From Unio delphinus (Eukaryota; Mollusca; Bivalvia; Unionida; Unionidae): a stretch of 64,000 bases of DNA. Position 1 is the stretch's first letter, and the number at the start of each line of letters is the position of its first letter. The stretch is from NCBI GenBank assembly GCA_029339505.1, contig JAQISU010000025.1, positions 257,001-321,000 on the forward strand. The letters are read 5' to 3'. A model generated the notes under the pieces. That model did no database searches and was not told where the DNA came from. It saw only the letters and a program-made list of their open reading frames with translations. This document shows, piece after piece, positions 56,824 to 64,000 of the stretch. The position numbers and the translations under genes are program-made.

Positions 56824-57085
56824 CACCCTTGCGTCTATTGCACTCAAGACAAGTCAACTTCACATTATTTCTGACATGACCGAGATTGTTATTTTTTCTG
56901 TCTACGGTGAATTGGCGAGGATCCTTATCCGAATACTGCCAACGCATTATACAATTGCAACTCGCGCAGTGATTATTCTGTTGTTGCTTCAGAGTAATTA
57001 TTAATTCAGCATCAATATCAAATTCTCGTTGTTTTTTTTTTGTCTTGTTGTTTGTAACCGGAGAGTTTTTTATCAATAATATCAT
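56816..57085 (-). CDS. HNH endonuclease-like protein
   Basis: 89 residues with a CASC pair at 40-43, FTVDRKNNNLGH at 59-70, a VRNNVKLTC segment and a CLECN pair at 79-83. This is the HNH-type beta-beta-alpha zinc layout seen in small HNH nucleases. It overlaps the 3' end of the polymerase-helicase gene by 68 nt in another frame. The overlap contains an A10 run (plus-strand T at 57032-57041), so slippage there could join the two. It may be a separate nuclease that nicks replicating DNA, or a C-terminal domain of the large protein. Confidence 0.7.
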   Translation of the reverse strand: MILLIKNSPVTNNKTKKKQREFDIDAELIITLKQQQNNHCASCNCIMRWQYSDKDPRQFTVDRKNNNLGHVRNNVKLTCLECNRRKGAS

Positions 57086-60000
57086 CTATTGTGGTGTCAT
57101 TATCATTGCTAATGATTTCATCATCGAAGACAATTCTTCGAAGTTGATTTATTTTTCGTACTCTAGACACTGCGAGATAGACTAAATTCGACCATTCTAT
57201 GCGATTATCTACCATCCAAACAGTTGTATCCGATATAGTCAATCCCTGTGAAGAGTGTATAGTTGCTGCATAACCTAGCGTCCATGGGGATTTATTAGCA
57301 CGCAATGCATCTTCAACGACATTGATATCAACCAGCACAATATCATTTAATACGAGAATCTGTCTTTGAAATCCTTCGGATTTTGGTCCTGGAATATCAA
57401 CTTCGATGTTCTGTTTTCGTGTATCCGATGGCCTATAACATAACGGTACTGGAAGTGTTGCAAATTTTTGTTTATGCAATTCAAATAACTTCATCTGAAG
57501 TGTATCCCTGACTATTTTTCTACTTGCAATGATTAAATCATTTGGTCTCCACGCTTCCCAAAACTCATTCATGGGAGTTTCCGAAATTATTTCACGGGCT
57601 ATTTCACACTGGATTTTATCCGGTTGTAATCTAATTAGTTTCTTCAATTCTTTTAATTCATTATCAAGTGATCTATGATCAGTATCAATTTCTTCATAAT
57701 AGTCTACAAAACCCTTTAGCCATTCATGGGGGGATGCACCGACAAATGGTGGAGGTTGGCCGTGATCCCCGCACATGACGACTTTTGTATTCTTCAATAA
57801 CAACCACTCAAGAAATATTTTTAAGACATCTTCTGACACTGTGTCTATTTCATCCCACATGATAATTTCAGGAATAAATTTCTCTCCCATGCGCTCAGGA
57901 GTCCATTTATCTCCCTTCCATCTAAAGAAACTATGATAAGTGCAGGCATTCACCCCTCGTTGTTTCATCTCTCTGGCGAGTCTGTGAGTCGGTGTTAGCA
58001 CAATCATGTTTGGATTGGAAACACGATATAACTCAATTGCCCGGGTTGTTTTTCCTGACCCACCACAGCCGTTTAAATAAACTGTTTTATATCTACAGAT
58101 TGGATCAGAAATCGGTGGTGCACTAGAAAATTCTGAACACTGATTGCTTTCTAAGTAATTATTTTCAATGGTAACATCTGCTGATGGAATATAATCATGA
58201 AGCATTTCCTTCTTAATTCTCCATGACCCCCAATTCTCGTTGCCAGTAGCCTTAAAATCAGCCATTTTGCTATTTATGTAAAATGAGTCAGTAGCAACTC
58301 TAACTGCGGTGGTAGGAAATCTATTGATCATTGAAAACAGATTGATAGAAGCATAACCAAGCATAGAAGCTCTCAAATATGTGTACTGCTGATGGTATCC
58401 ATCAGTGTAAGTAACAATTGTACCCAATTTGGTTCCATCTGACATAAATGCGTCCTTACGATTGACATATAAGCCCCTATTCGTTAAATCTTTGATTACA
58501 AAATCGTATTCAGCATTGTCTATAATCAATCGTGAAGAATATCTCGTATTATCATCTTTGCCACCTTGGGTAAATTTACCGATTATTCTTTGTCCAAGAT
58601 CTTTTGCTTCATTGTTTCTGATTTCAAATAACTGTCTGGACCAATCCATGATTTGTTGTTCATTAAAATCAGGAAACAGTTTTCGCTCTTCGCTAATTAT
58701 TTTTTCTAGATCAGGTTGTGGTAACCAGACTGATTTCTGTGCTTGATAGGATATAATTGCTTCACTGACAATTAATGATTTTAACATCTTACAATCAAGC
58801 ATATACCGTAATAACACTATTGGCATCCAGTGTTTTTCAGACATGTGTTTACCAATCCAAAGATAACTACACGGATGAAGTCCTTCAGCCATTTCAAATG
58901 ATACTACACAAGCGAATCCGGTTAAATCGAAATGTGGCAGTGGTCCATTAATAGCAACACGGGTCATTTCGTGTGTAGGGTGTCCAAATCGTTTGAAATA
59001 TTTCTCACACTCTCCATACCCAAGAAAACTTCCTGGATAACATGCAATCATATCAACTGAAATAACGGTATCAGCGGTGTATTTTGTGTTCCATAATCCT
59101 CCATGGCTGTATTCAAGACAGGACAATTTGACATCTGATAAGAACTCACTTCGGGTTGGTTTCCACGCGTTTTTCTTCCTAGCAAAATGTGCTACAACTG
59201 ATGGAAGTGTAAAACAGTTTGCTAATAATTGATCGTTGTCTTCCCCCCCAGAACTCTGGGGAGAAAATTCACTAGCTAGTTGTTTCATTTGATTATGCAG
59301 CTCTTCAGTACGGTACAATTCTCCGTTGGGCCTTACAAACTGATCAAATCTACATTCTTCGTCTGAAGTACTATGAAATAGCCACACTGACACAGAATCG
59401 TTTTTACTCAAATGGTAAATAGCATCAAATAATTTCTGCTCTGAAAAAAACTCTTCGGTTCCAAACAGATATTTTACGGTTCTATCCCGTGGGAATATTG
59501 TTACTGCAGATGACCACGCGTGTGCGTTATGATCAATAATTTCAATGGGAGCTCCCTGTGATTTATATTTCGATTCGTATAATACTTCTCCGGTGATTGT
59601 CCTTACCGATATTGGAAATCTCAATGATGTTTCTAATTTAGCTATATCTTGAATTGTTGCCCCATGCTGTTTCACTGTCAGTTCCCATTCGGTTATTTTT
59701 TTTCGTCTTAGATCAGTTAGTTTATTTTCCCGGGACGCATTTGTGAAGTGTTCTATTATTCGTGTTGCTACACAATTGAGCCCTGTCGAATATTTCATGG
59801 GTGCTAGTTTTGAAATATCAGGTTTTTCATTGAGCGGATATATCCCGTAAACAACTACTGTGACAGGATAAGATCTTTCATAGTAGGGTTTATCAAGTCC
59901 AGTCAAAATTCCTGGTTTTGAATCCTGAGTCACAGTGACAGTTTTTTTGTCCTTAAGAATAGGCTCGTATTTGTCCCTAATGATCCATTTTCCATTATCA

Positions 60001-60284
60001 CGGATAAGGAATTTTATTCGAAAAAAATTTCTTTCTTCCCCAAGACGTGAGATTATCACTGCTGCTTTTTCATCATTCATGGTAGCGTCAACAACACCAT
60101 CAATTCGAAATGTTGACCAACAATGAGCTGCCCCATCACGCTTGAATTCATTAAAACAGTCTCTGATTTTACTAATCAAGGTTCTATCAAGAATTTTATT
60201 CTTTGGTGTATCAGAAACTCTATCAAGATTGAATTGAACACTTTTCCAGGGCTTAATTTTAGATAATCTCTCGAACTCCTCCAT
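57018..60284 (-). CDS. PolB-like polymerase fused to SF1 (Pif1/RecD-type) helicase
   Basis: An intact 1088-residue frame. Residues 1-400 are of unknown fold; no exonuclease motifs were recognised. A PolB-type palm follows: motif A VDMIACYPGSF at about 410-420, a possible motif B equivalent near GQRIIGKFTQGG (564-575), and motif C VRVATDSFY at 661-669, in which TDS stands for DTDS. The C-terminal 370 residues form an SF1 helicase: Walker A GCGGSGKTT at 739-747, motif Ia near TPTHRLA 764-770, Walker B IIMWDE at 807-812, motif III CGDHGQPPPF at 838-847, motif V HSSQGLT at 1010-1016 and motif VI YLAVSRV at 1036-1042. The expected role is replication of the element by one multifunctional protein. 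The start is 24 nt from a divergent gene. I know PolB and SF1 helicases as separate genes in most related viruses, so the fusion stands out. The palm assignment rests on two motifs only. Confidence 0.75.
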   Translation of the reverse strand: MEEFERLSKIKPWKSVQFNLDRVSDTPKNKILDRTLISKIRDCFNEFKRDGAAHCWSTFRIDGVVDATMNDEKAAVIISRLGEERNFFRIKFLIRDNGKWIIRDKYEPILKDKKTVTVTQDSKPGILTGLDKPYYERSYPVTVVVYGIYPLNEKPDISKLAPMKYSTGLNCVATRIIEHFTNASRENKLTDLRRKKITEWELTVKQHGATIQDIAKLETSLRFPISVRTITGEVLYESKYKSQGAPIEIIDHNAHAWSSAVTIFPRDRTVKYLFGTEEFFSEQKLFDAIYHLSKNDSVSVWLFHSTSDEECRFDQFVRPNGELYRTEELHNQMKQLASEFSPQSSGGEDNDQLLANCFTLPSVVAHFARKKNAWKPTRSEFLSDVKLSCLEYSHGGLWNTKYTADTVISVDMIACYPGSFLGYGECEKYFKRFGHPTHEMTRVAINGPLPHFDLTGFACVVSFEMAEGLHPCSYLWIGKHMSEKHWMPIVLLRYMLDCKMLKSLIVSEAIISYQAQKSVWLPQPDLEKIISEERKLFPDFNEQQIMDWSRQLFEIRNNEAKDLGQRIIGKFTQGGKDDNTRYSSRLIIDNAEYDFVIKDLTNRGLYVNRKDAFMSDGTKLGTIVTYTDGYHQQYTYLRASMLGYASINLFSMINRFPTTAVRVATDSFYINSKMADFKATGNENWGSWRIKKEMLHDYIPSADVTIENNYLESNQCSEFSSAPPISDPICRYKTVYLNGCGGSGKTTRAIELYRVSNPNMIVLTPTHRLAREMKQRGVNACTYHSFFRWKGDKWTPERMGEKFIPEIIMWDEIDTVSEDVLKIFLEWLLLKNTKVVMCGDHGQPPPFVGASPHEWLKGFVDYYEEIDTDHRSLDNELKELKKLIRLQPDKIQCEIAREIISETPMNEFWEAWRPNDLIIASRKIVRDTLQMKLFELHKQKFATLPVPLCYRPSDTRKQNIEVDIPGPKSEGFQRQILVLNDIVLVDINVVEDALRANKSPWTLGYAATIHSSQGLTISDTTVWMVDNRIEWSNLVYLAVSRVRKINQLRRIVFDDEIISNDNDTTIDDIIDKKLSGYKQQDKKKTTRI

Positions 60285-60308
60285 ACTATAATTAAAACAA
60301 GTATTTAA

Positions 60309-60650
60309 ATGAAAGATTTAAGTATAATGAATCATTGCAAATGGCTTATGATTGGATCAGTGACACCGTGTAACAAATCATGCAGAAATGAATTCTGTTG
60401 GTATCATATGCAAAGCTTTCGCCGTGGAAGCCGAGGTCCGTTACCCTGTATTCAATGTGGGGTTGGGGTCAGGGGGAGGTCGCAATTATGCATTATGTGC
60501 GGCGGAAAACGATACAGGGAGCTAAAACGCTATTATGATAAAAAAATAAAAAATACTGCCATTGACCCCAACGATGACAAAATAATAAAGACTGCTCAAG
60601 ATTATATACAGAGACTTATAATTAAACCAAACAATGAATTAGAAAAATAG
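60309..60650 (+). CDS. Cysteine-rich zinc protein, unknown
   Basis: 113 residues. A first cluster has C10, C21, C25, C30 and H33; a second has CIQC at 47-50 and CIMC at 61-64 with a GVGVRGRSQL spacer. A basic, helical C-terminus follows (KRYRELKRYYDKKIKN...). The two zinc sites suggest nucleic-acid or protein binding. It starts 24 nt from the divergent polymerase-helicase gene, and a 48-codon ORF follows 13 nt later. I do not recognise a named family. A second Met at residue 7 is possible. Confidence 0.6.
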   Translation: MKDLSIMNHCKWLMIGSVTPCNKSCRNEFCWYHMQSFRRGSRGPLPCIQCGVGVRGRSQLCIMCGGKRYRELKRYYDKKIKNTAIDPNDDKIIKTAQDYIQRLIIKPNNELEK

Positions 60651-60663
60651 TGTTATTATACAA

Positions 60664-60810
60664 ATGAACCAAGAATTCAGACCTCACCCCTCCGTGCTTG
60701 TTAATTATGAAGCATTCCGTAATAGTATTATCAGAAAATTCTATTTTCGTATGTCAAAATACAGTACACGCGTACCGTCTATAACACCAAGGGAGACTAC
60801 TCTTAAATGA
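60664..60810 (+). CDS. Small ORF, 48 codons, unknown
   Basis: The open frame MNQEFRPHPSVLVNYEAFRN... ends at TGA 60808-60810, 13 nt after the preceding gene. It is rich in Arg, Ser, Tyr and Phe with no known motif. Position and strand suggest the same transcript. It could be a short real protein or chance. Confidence 0.3.
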   Translation: MNQEFRPHPSVLVNYEAFRNSIIRKFYFRMSKYSTRVPSITPRETTLK

Positions 60811-60835
60811 TAATAACCAAGGGAGTTATCATTGT

Positions 60836-61690
60836 GATTTAGCGGCTTAGTATTTCTTTTTAGGAAAAGATATATTTTCTTTTTTTTTAGTGTTTAAGTC
60901 AAATATTCTGTGTCACGTGCGATTAATGCGTATTTCATAACATAGGATGTGATCCAGAGATACAGGCATTACAGGATAACACACGTGTATACTTTCTCCC
61001 TTAGATTGTGTTAACTTGTTTAATGGGTATTGTGATTCAGCGCTGGGCATTGTTTTGTAAGAAAAGACATGTTTTCAAACAATTATATTCTTTGTTCTAG
61101 TGTTTAAGTCAAATATGCTGTCTCATTTAAATACTGTGAAACACCATTAATAAGTAATTCAAGAAAATAAAATAGCATACTTGCGGATTGATGTATTAAT
61201 TCCCTTTATATACTCTCTCACTTAGATGGTGTCGAGATGATAAGGGAGGGAATAACAACCCCTCCCACCTACTCTTATATGTTTCTACTATTATGTGTAA
61301 ATATAAGTGTTTTTAAATGTCTGTATGTAGACTATCATTTGTATAATTTAATATGTAAATATTGAATAAAGATTTTAAAAAAAAGAGGATGCCGACATGG
61401 CACCTATAAAAGATGTACAAATGCTACATCTATAAAAATTACATTACAGTATGGCGTGGGTTATTTGCCCTTAAATTGTGATTCAGCGGCTTGGGATATA
61501 ATTAATTAGAAAAGAAATCAAATATAAAATGTTTTCAAACGATTATATTCTTTTTTTTTAGTGCTTTATGCAAATATTCTGTCTCATTTAAATACTGTGA
61601 AGCACCATTAACAAGTAATTCAAGAAAATAAAATAACACACTCTGTGGATTGACGCTGCTGTATTAGTCGCCTTATATACTAAATGAAAG
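60836..61690 (+). repeat. Three copies of a ~200-bp repeat
   Basis: Copies at about 60836-60990, 61027-61230 and 61475-61690 share GTGATTCAGCGGCTTGG, AAGAAAAGA.AT.TTTTC, an AAACGATTATATTCTTTTT run before TTAGTG, TCAAATATTCTGTCTCATTT and GTAATTCAAGAAAATAAAAT segments. Between the second and third lies a 3'-UTR-like piece with AATAAA at 61364 followed by an A run at about 61378-61384. There is no ORF. Function is unknown; they may be regulatory or terminal repeats of the element, or an unrelated insertion. Confidence 0.7.
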
Positions 61691-61856
61691 GTTTAAAGCT
61701 GGGGCTTTCAAAGGCCAATCCGACCAGTCAAAAAATAACCCACGCCATTGAAACGTTTGCGTGGTTGACTTTTACTCAATCATGCAACCGGGTTTAATTT
61801 CATGGGTTGCTTTGATTGGTCGGATTGGCCTTTGAAAATCAGCCCCGTCGTTTCAT
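61684..61856. repeat. Inverted repeat (MITE-like)
   Basis: The left arm 61684-61729 and right arm 61814-61856 share CAAAGGCCAATCCGACCA / TGGTCGGATTGGCCTTTG and outer ATGAAA / TTTCAT ends. The 84-bp spacer holds CCCACGCCATTGAAACG. The size and form suggest a miniature inverted-repeat element. Confidence 0.7.
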
Positions 61857-61960
61857 GTTTGTGATGTCTGTGCCGTCCCATCATCATTACATCATCATAA
61901 TCCATATTACATCATCATTGAATTATAATCCATATTACATCATCATTGAATTATAATCCA

Positions 61961-62118
61961 TCCTTAATTAAGTTAATTAAGTATATGTATACCTACAATC
62001 TGAATGGAGATATATACGGTATTTGTGCTGTCCTTAATTAAGTTAATTAAGTATATGTATACCTACAATCTGAATGGAGATATATACGGTATTTGTGCTG
62101 TCCTTAATTAAGTATATG
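61961..62118. repeat. 70-bp tandem duplication
   Basis: Units 61961-62030 and 62031-62100 are identical; a third copy is broken off after TCCTTAATTAAGTATATG. Each unit holds TTAATTAAGTTAATTAAG and ends ATATACGGTATTTGTGCTG. Exact identity implies a recent duplication. It lies just upstream of the CRE palindrome and the ORF at 62159. A smaller ATCC/ATTACATCATCATTG repeat precedes it at 61880-61955. Confidence 0.95.
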
Positions 62119-62120
62119 TT

Positions 62121-62130
62121 GTGACGTCAC
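62121..62130. promoter_or_regulatory. CRE/ATF palindrome
   Basis: GTGACGTCAC, a perfect palindrome 29 bp upstream of the ATG at 62159. The same ten bases occur in the promoter region of the older relic at 9021. It is a likely binding site for host CREB/ATF-type factors. Confidence 0.55.
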
Positions 62131-62158
62131 CCCAAGCATATCTTCTGGGCGGTCTAAG

Positions 62159-62386
62159 ATGGCGTTTGCCACGTTAGGCCTCCCTTCCGGAGATGTATGT
62201 TTCGGGTTTCCCTTGGGCTTACTTGGATGTGAAGGCAACCAAGGAGTTCCAAAGATGTGTTGTCGTATATATGTAACCTCTAGGTCATTTCACGTAAACA
62301 TACCCTCTTGTGATTATAACCCGTTATTTGACGAGTTAGATTCACTCTTAGGGGAATATGTTTCCGGTGAATGTAAATATAAATGA
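62159..62386 (+). CDS. Small protein, 75 residues, unknown
   Basis: The start context AAGATGG is good. The protein is MAFATLGLPSGDV..., with a Gly/Leu/Phe-rich first half (FGFPLGLLGCEG), a Cys pair (MCCR) and an acidic second half (LFDELDSLLGEY). AATAAA follows the stop within 10 bp (near 62391), which fits a short independent transcript with a polyadenylation signal. No family was recognised. Confidence 0.45.
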   Translation: MAFATLGLPSGDVCFGFPLGLLGCEGNQGVPKMCCRIYVTSRSFHVNIPSCDYNPLFDELDSLLGEYVSGECKYK

Positions 62387-62727
62387 CCTAAAATAAATAC
62401 CATCCATGGATGTAATTAGCTCTCCATCACATTTGGGTTACCCCGTATGGTGTTCAAAAATGAATTACCGGCCAAAACGTGGATGCACATTGGGTAACCC
62501 CAGAATGAATTATAGGCTAATAGAAACGGTCATAGGGTCATATCTCAAAGAGCAAAAACAAAAAAAAAAAACATTCTGATATAAAACAGAAACAGAAAAA
62601 TGCTCTAACAAAGGACCCTATGAAAGACACAAAGGCCTAATAAGGGACCCAATGAATGCAAATAGAACCACAACGGCCTATATCAAGGGGGCCAAATGAC
62701 TGATAATCGCTCATCATGGTTGATATT
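62387..62727. other. No gene recognised
   Basis: It contains a loose repetition of GGGTTACCCC/GGGTAACCCC segments near 62447 and 62504 and AAGGACCCTATGA/AAGGGACCCAATGA segments near 62613 and 62643. Otherwise nothing. Confidence 0.5.
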
Positions 62728-62950
62728 TATTTTTGTCTGCATTTATATTTATATATACAGACTGAATTTTAAAAAATATATTTATATATACAGAATTAAT
62801 TTTAAAAAATATATTTATATATACAGAATTAATTTTAAAAAATATATTTATATATACAGAATTAATTTTAAAAAAGATATTTATATATACAGACTGAATT
62901 TTTAAAAAAGATAGTTATATATACAGACTGAATTTTTAAAATATTAACGG
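62728..62950. repeat. 33-bp AT-rich tandem array
   Basis: About six to seven units of TTTATATATACAGAATTAAT followed by TTTAAAAAATATA; the outer units have ACTGAATTTT variants. Because 33 is a multiple of three, a frame stays open across it (62696-62905), but the product is only the repeat. It lies just upstream of the ORF at 62996, so it may be a replication origin or promoter region, or just a satellite. Confidence 0.9.
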
Positions 62951-62995
62951 CTCATTTATTTTTGAAAAATGAATTAGAAATATGTATTATCATAT

Positions 62996-63352
62996 ATGAA
63001 TTCTGAAATTATGAATAGCATCATAGTTGAAATTGCAAAATTGAAAAATCAGAATATTAGATTGTCAGATGGGTTAAATCCTGATCAAATCAAGTCGGAT
63101 TTTCAGGATATAGAATACGGAGTTAGCACTAACAAGTATATGTTGCCAAAGAAATATGCACTCATCAAAAAAATTCAAAATTCTATTCGAGACTCTCTTG
63201 CATTTTCCAGTGAAGTAGATGTGTTTGTTCCGTTATATACTATCGTGGAAGGAATACGAAAAGAATTGGGTAACGAATATGAATTGAAAAAGGAAGTTAA
63301 TTCTAAAATTAGAAACTTACGAGCGTTAATTCAAGAAAATGAACTATTTTGA
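62996..63352 (+). CDS. Helical protein, 118 residues, unknown
   Basis: MNSEIMNSII..., Lys/Glu/Ile-rich and probably alpha-helical or coiled throughout, with DGLNPDQIKSDFQDIEYGV near 25-43. No known motif. A second Met at residue 6 is possible. It precedes the last ORF of the window in the same direction, with about 210 bp between that hold T-rich runs and an AAAATATTTCAC direct repeat near 63443 and 63466. Confidence 0.55.
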   Translation: MNSEIMNSIIVEIAKLKNQNIRLSDGLNPDQIKSDFQDIEYGVSTNKYMLPKKYALIKKIQNSIRDSLAFSSEVDVFVPLYTIVEGIRKELGNEYELKKEVNSKIRNLRALIQENELF

Positions 63353-63563
63353 TTGACCAGCCCCTCAATATATTTTGTCAGACAGTAAAATCTCCTTGAG
63401 ATTTTCATTTTTTTTTTTGTCATTTTTTTATTGAATCAGTGAAAATATTTCACACTGCGAAAATAAAAATATTTCACAGCAATAAAAAATTGGACCGTTA
63501 AGGATGGAATCATCGATGGGAAAAATTGTTTTACAATTGAAAAATGGTTTCTGATTTCAAATA

Positions 63564-64000
63564 ATGGTCAATGAAGCATTAACGACCCGATTAGCTCGTG
63601 AGCGACTAGATGCAATTAAGAAATTTATACCAATTCGCGACTCTGTCAGGAATAAACTGCAAGAACGACAGAGTTTACAAACTGATTTTGCTCTGGGGTC
63701 TGAAGAGTTGTTTAAACCAGTAACCACAGCAACGAAAGGAGTAGAGCGTGCTTTACTGGGAGATGGTCCCGAGACGGGAAAATTTGTTATTGGTGAGCTT
63801 GAAAAACTAGCAGCGAAAACTGAACAAACTGAAAAAACTGATCCGAAAAAAACGACTGTTTCTCTGCTGAATAAATTTACTGATCATGCTAAAATATTAA
63901 TAAAAAAACCTAGTTTATTGAAATCAAAGGATTATCAAGCCTTTGGTAATTTTGCTGCTCAAAGCTATAATTCAAAAAAAGATTTTTTAAAGGACGAGTA
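63564..64000 (+). CDS. Unknown element protein, C-terminus cut by window end
   Basis: Open from ATG 63564 to the window edge (145 codons). The N-terminus MVNEALTTRLARERLDAIKK is followed by DFALGSEELFKPVTT and a Lys/Thr/Glu-rich middle (EQTEKTDPKKTT), with no stop. It is probably helical. A decayed homologue at 9790-10614 (minus) keeps the LTTRLA, DSVR and PVTT blocks and suggests the full protein continues with a Pro-rich PPPRYEEHP-like part. It is therefore a conserved gene of this element family; function is unknown (structural or minor virion protein is a guess). Confidence 0.7.
   Translation, partial: MVNEALTTRLARERLDAIKKFIPIRDSVRNKLQERQSLQTDFALGSEELFKPVTTATKGVERALLGDGPETGKFVIGELEKLAAKTEQTEKTDPKKTTVSLLNKFTDHAKILIKKPSLLKSKDYQAFGNFAAQSYNSKKDFLKDE

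Noticed and set aside
62696..62905. 69-codon frame with an 11-residue repeat
   Set aside because: It is kept open only because the 33-bp unit is a multiple of three and lacks stops. It is AT-rich satellite in character.

Overview
The window looks like AT-rich nuclear DNA of an invertebrate animal, most likely a mollusc (perhaps a bivalve). There are spliced exons with GT/AG borders, several non-LTR retrotransposons, tRNA-derived SINEs with TTCGA-type B boxes and short GTTAAAC/AACAAC tails, long microsatellites, and the AAGGGAG..AACTC-type short motif that I recall as common in molluscs. The taxon is an inference from repeat style and cannot be proved here.

Layout. 1-15.5 kb: one copy (A) of a low-coding block, interrupted between about 2.93 and 13.45 kb by repeats and a decayed virus-like/Polinton-like relic. 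The relic has a broken protein-primed-type DNA polymerase B gene (4.88-7.45 kb, minus), a CCHC-knuckle pseudogene, small charged-protein ORFs with TATA promoters, a 35-bp minisatellite, and a decayed gene at 9.8-10.6 kb. 15.5-41 kb: gene-poor DNA with four retrotransposon remnants: a LINE at 16.5-18.3 kb, a LINE inserted inside another copy of the same family at 18.5-23.4 kb, an L1/Tx1-like relic at 28.6-30.3 kb and a Ty3/gypsy-like relic at 36.2-37.7 kb. SINEs and simple repeats lie between them. 41.2-50.5 kb: the 3' part of a real minus-strand spliced gene. Five exons chain in phase to encode the end of an F5/8-type C (discoidin) domain, one MAM domain, a transmembrane helix and a cytoplasmic tail with six tyrosines. 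Its introns are filled with satellite arrays and hold a dead duplicate of the MAM C-half exon. 50.7-54.5 kb: copy B of the 1-15.5 kb block.

54.48 kb to the window end: a compact, largely intact virus-like integrating element that begins exactly where the B copy stops matching the A copy. It encodes an A32/FtsK-type packaging ATPase (minus), a small CxxC protein (DUF5679-like), an ATG-less parvovirus-type phospholipase A2 frame entered through an A10 tract, a retroviral-type (rve) integrase, an HNH protein, a 1088-residue fusion of a PolB-like palm with an SF1 helicase (minus), a zinc protein, and smaller unknown ORFs. It then runs into repeats, a coiled protein and a last ORF cut by the window end. 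That last ORF is homologous to the decayed gene at 9.8-10.6 kb, so two elements that share at least this gene entered this locus. No capsid gene is visible, and the right end is outside the window.

The integrase, ATPase, polymerase and PLA2 together suggest a Polinton/adintovirus-like lineage of integrating DNA viruses. The PolB-helicase fusion, the frame-shifted PLA2 and the divergent start codons only a few bases apart are the least ordinary parts.
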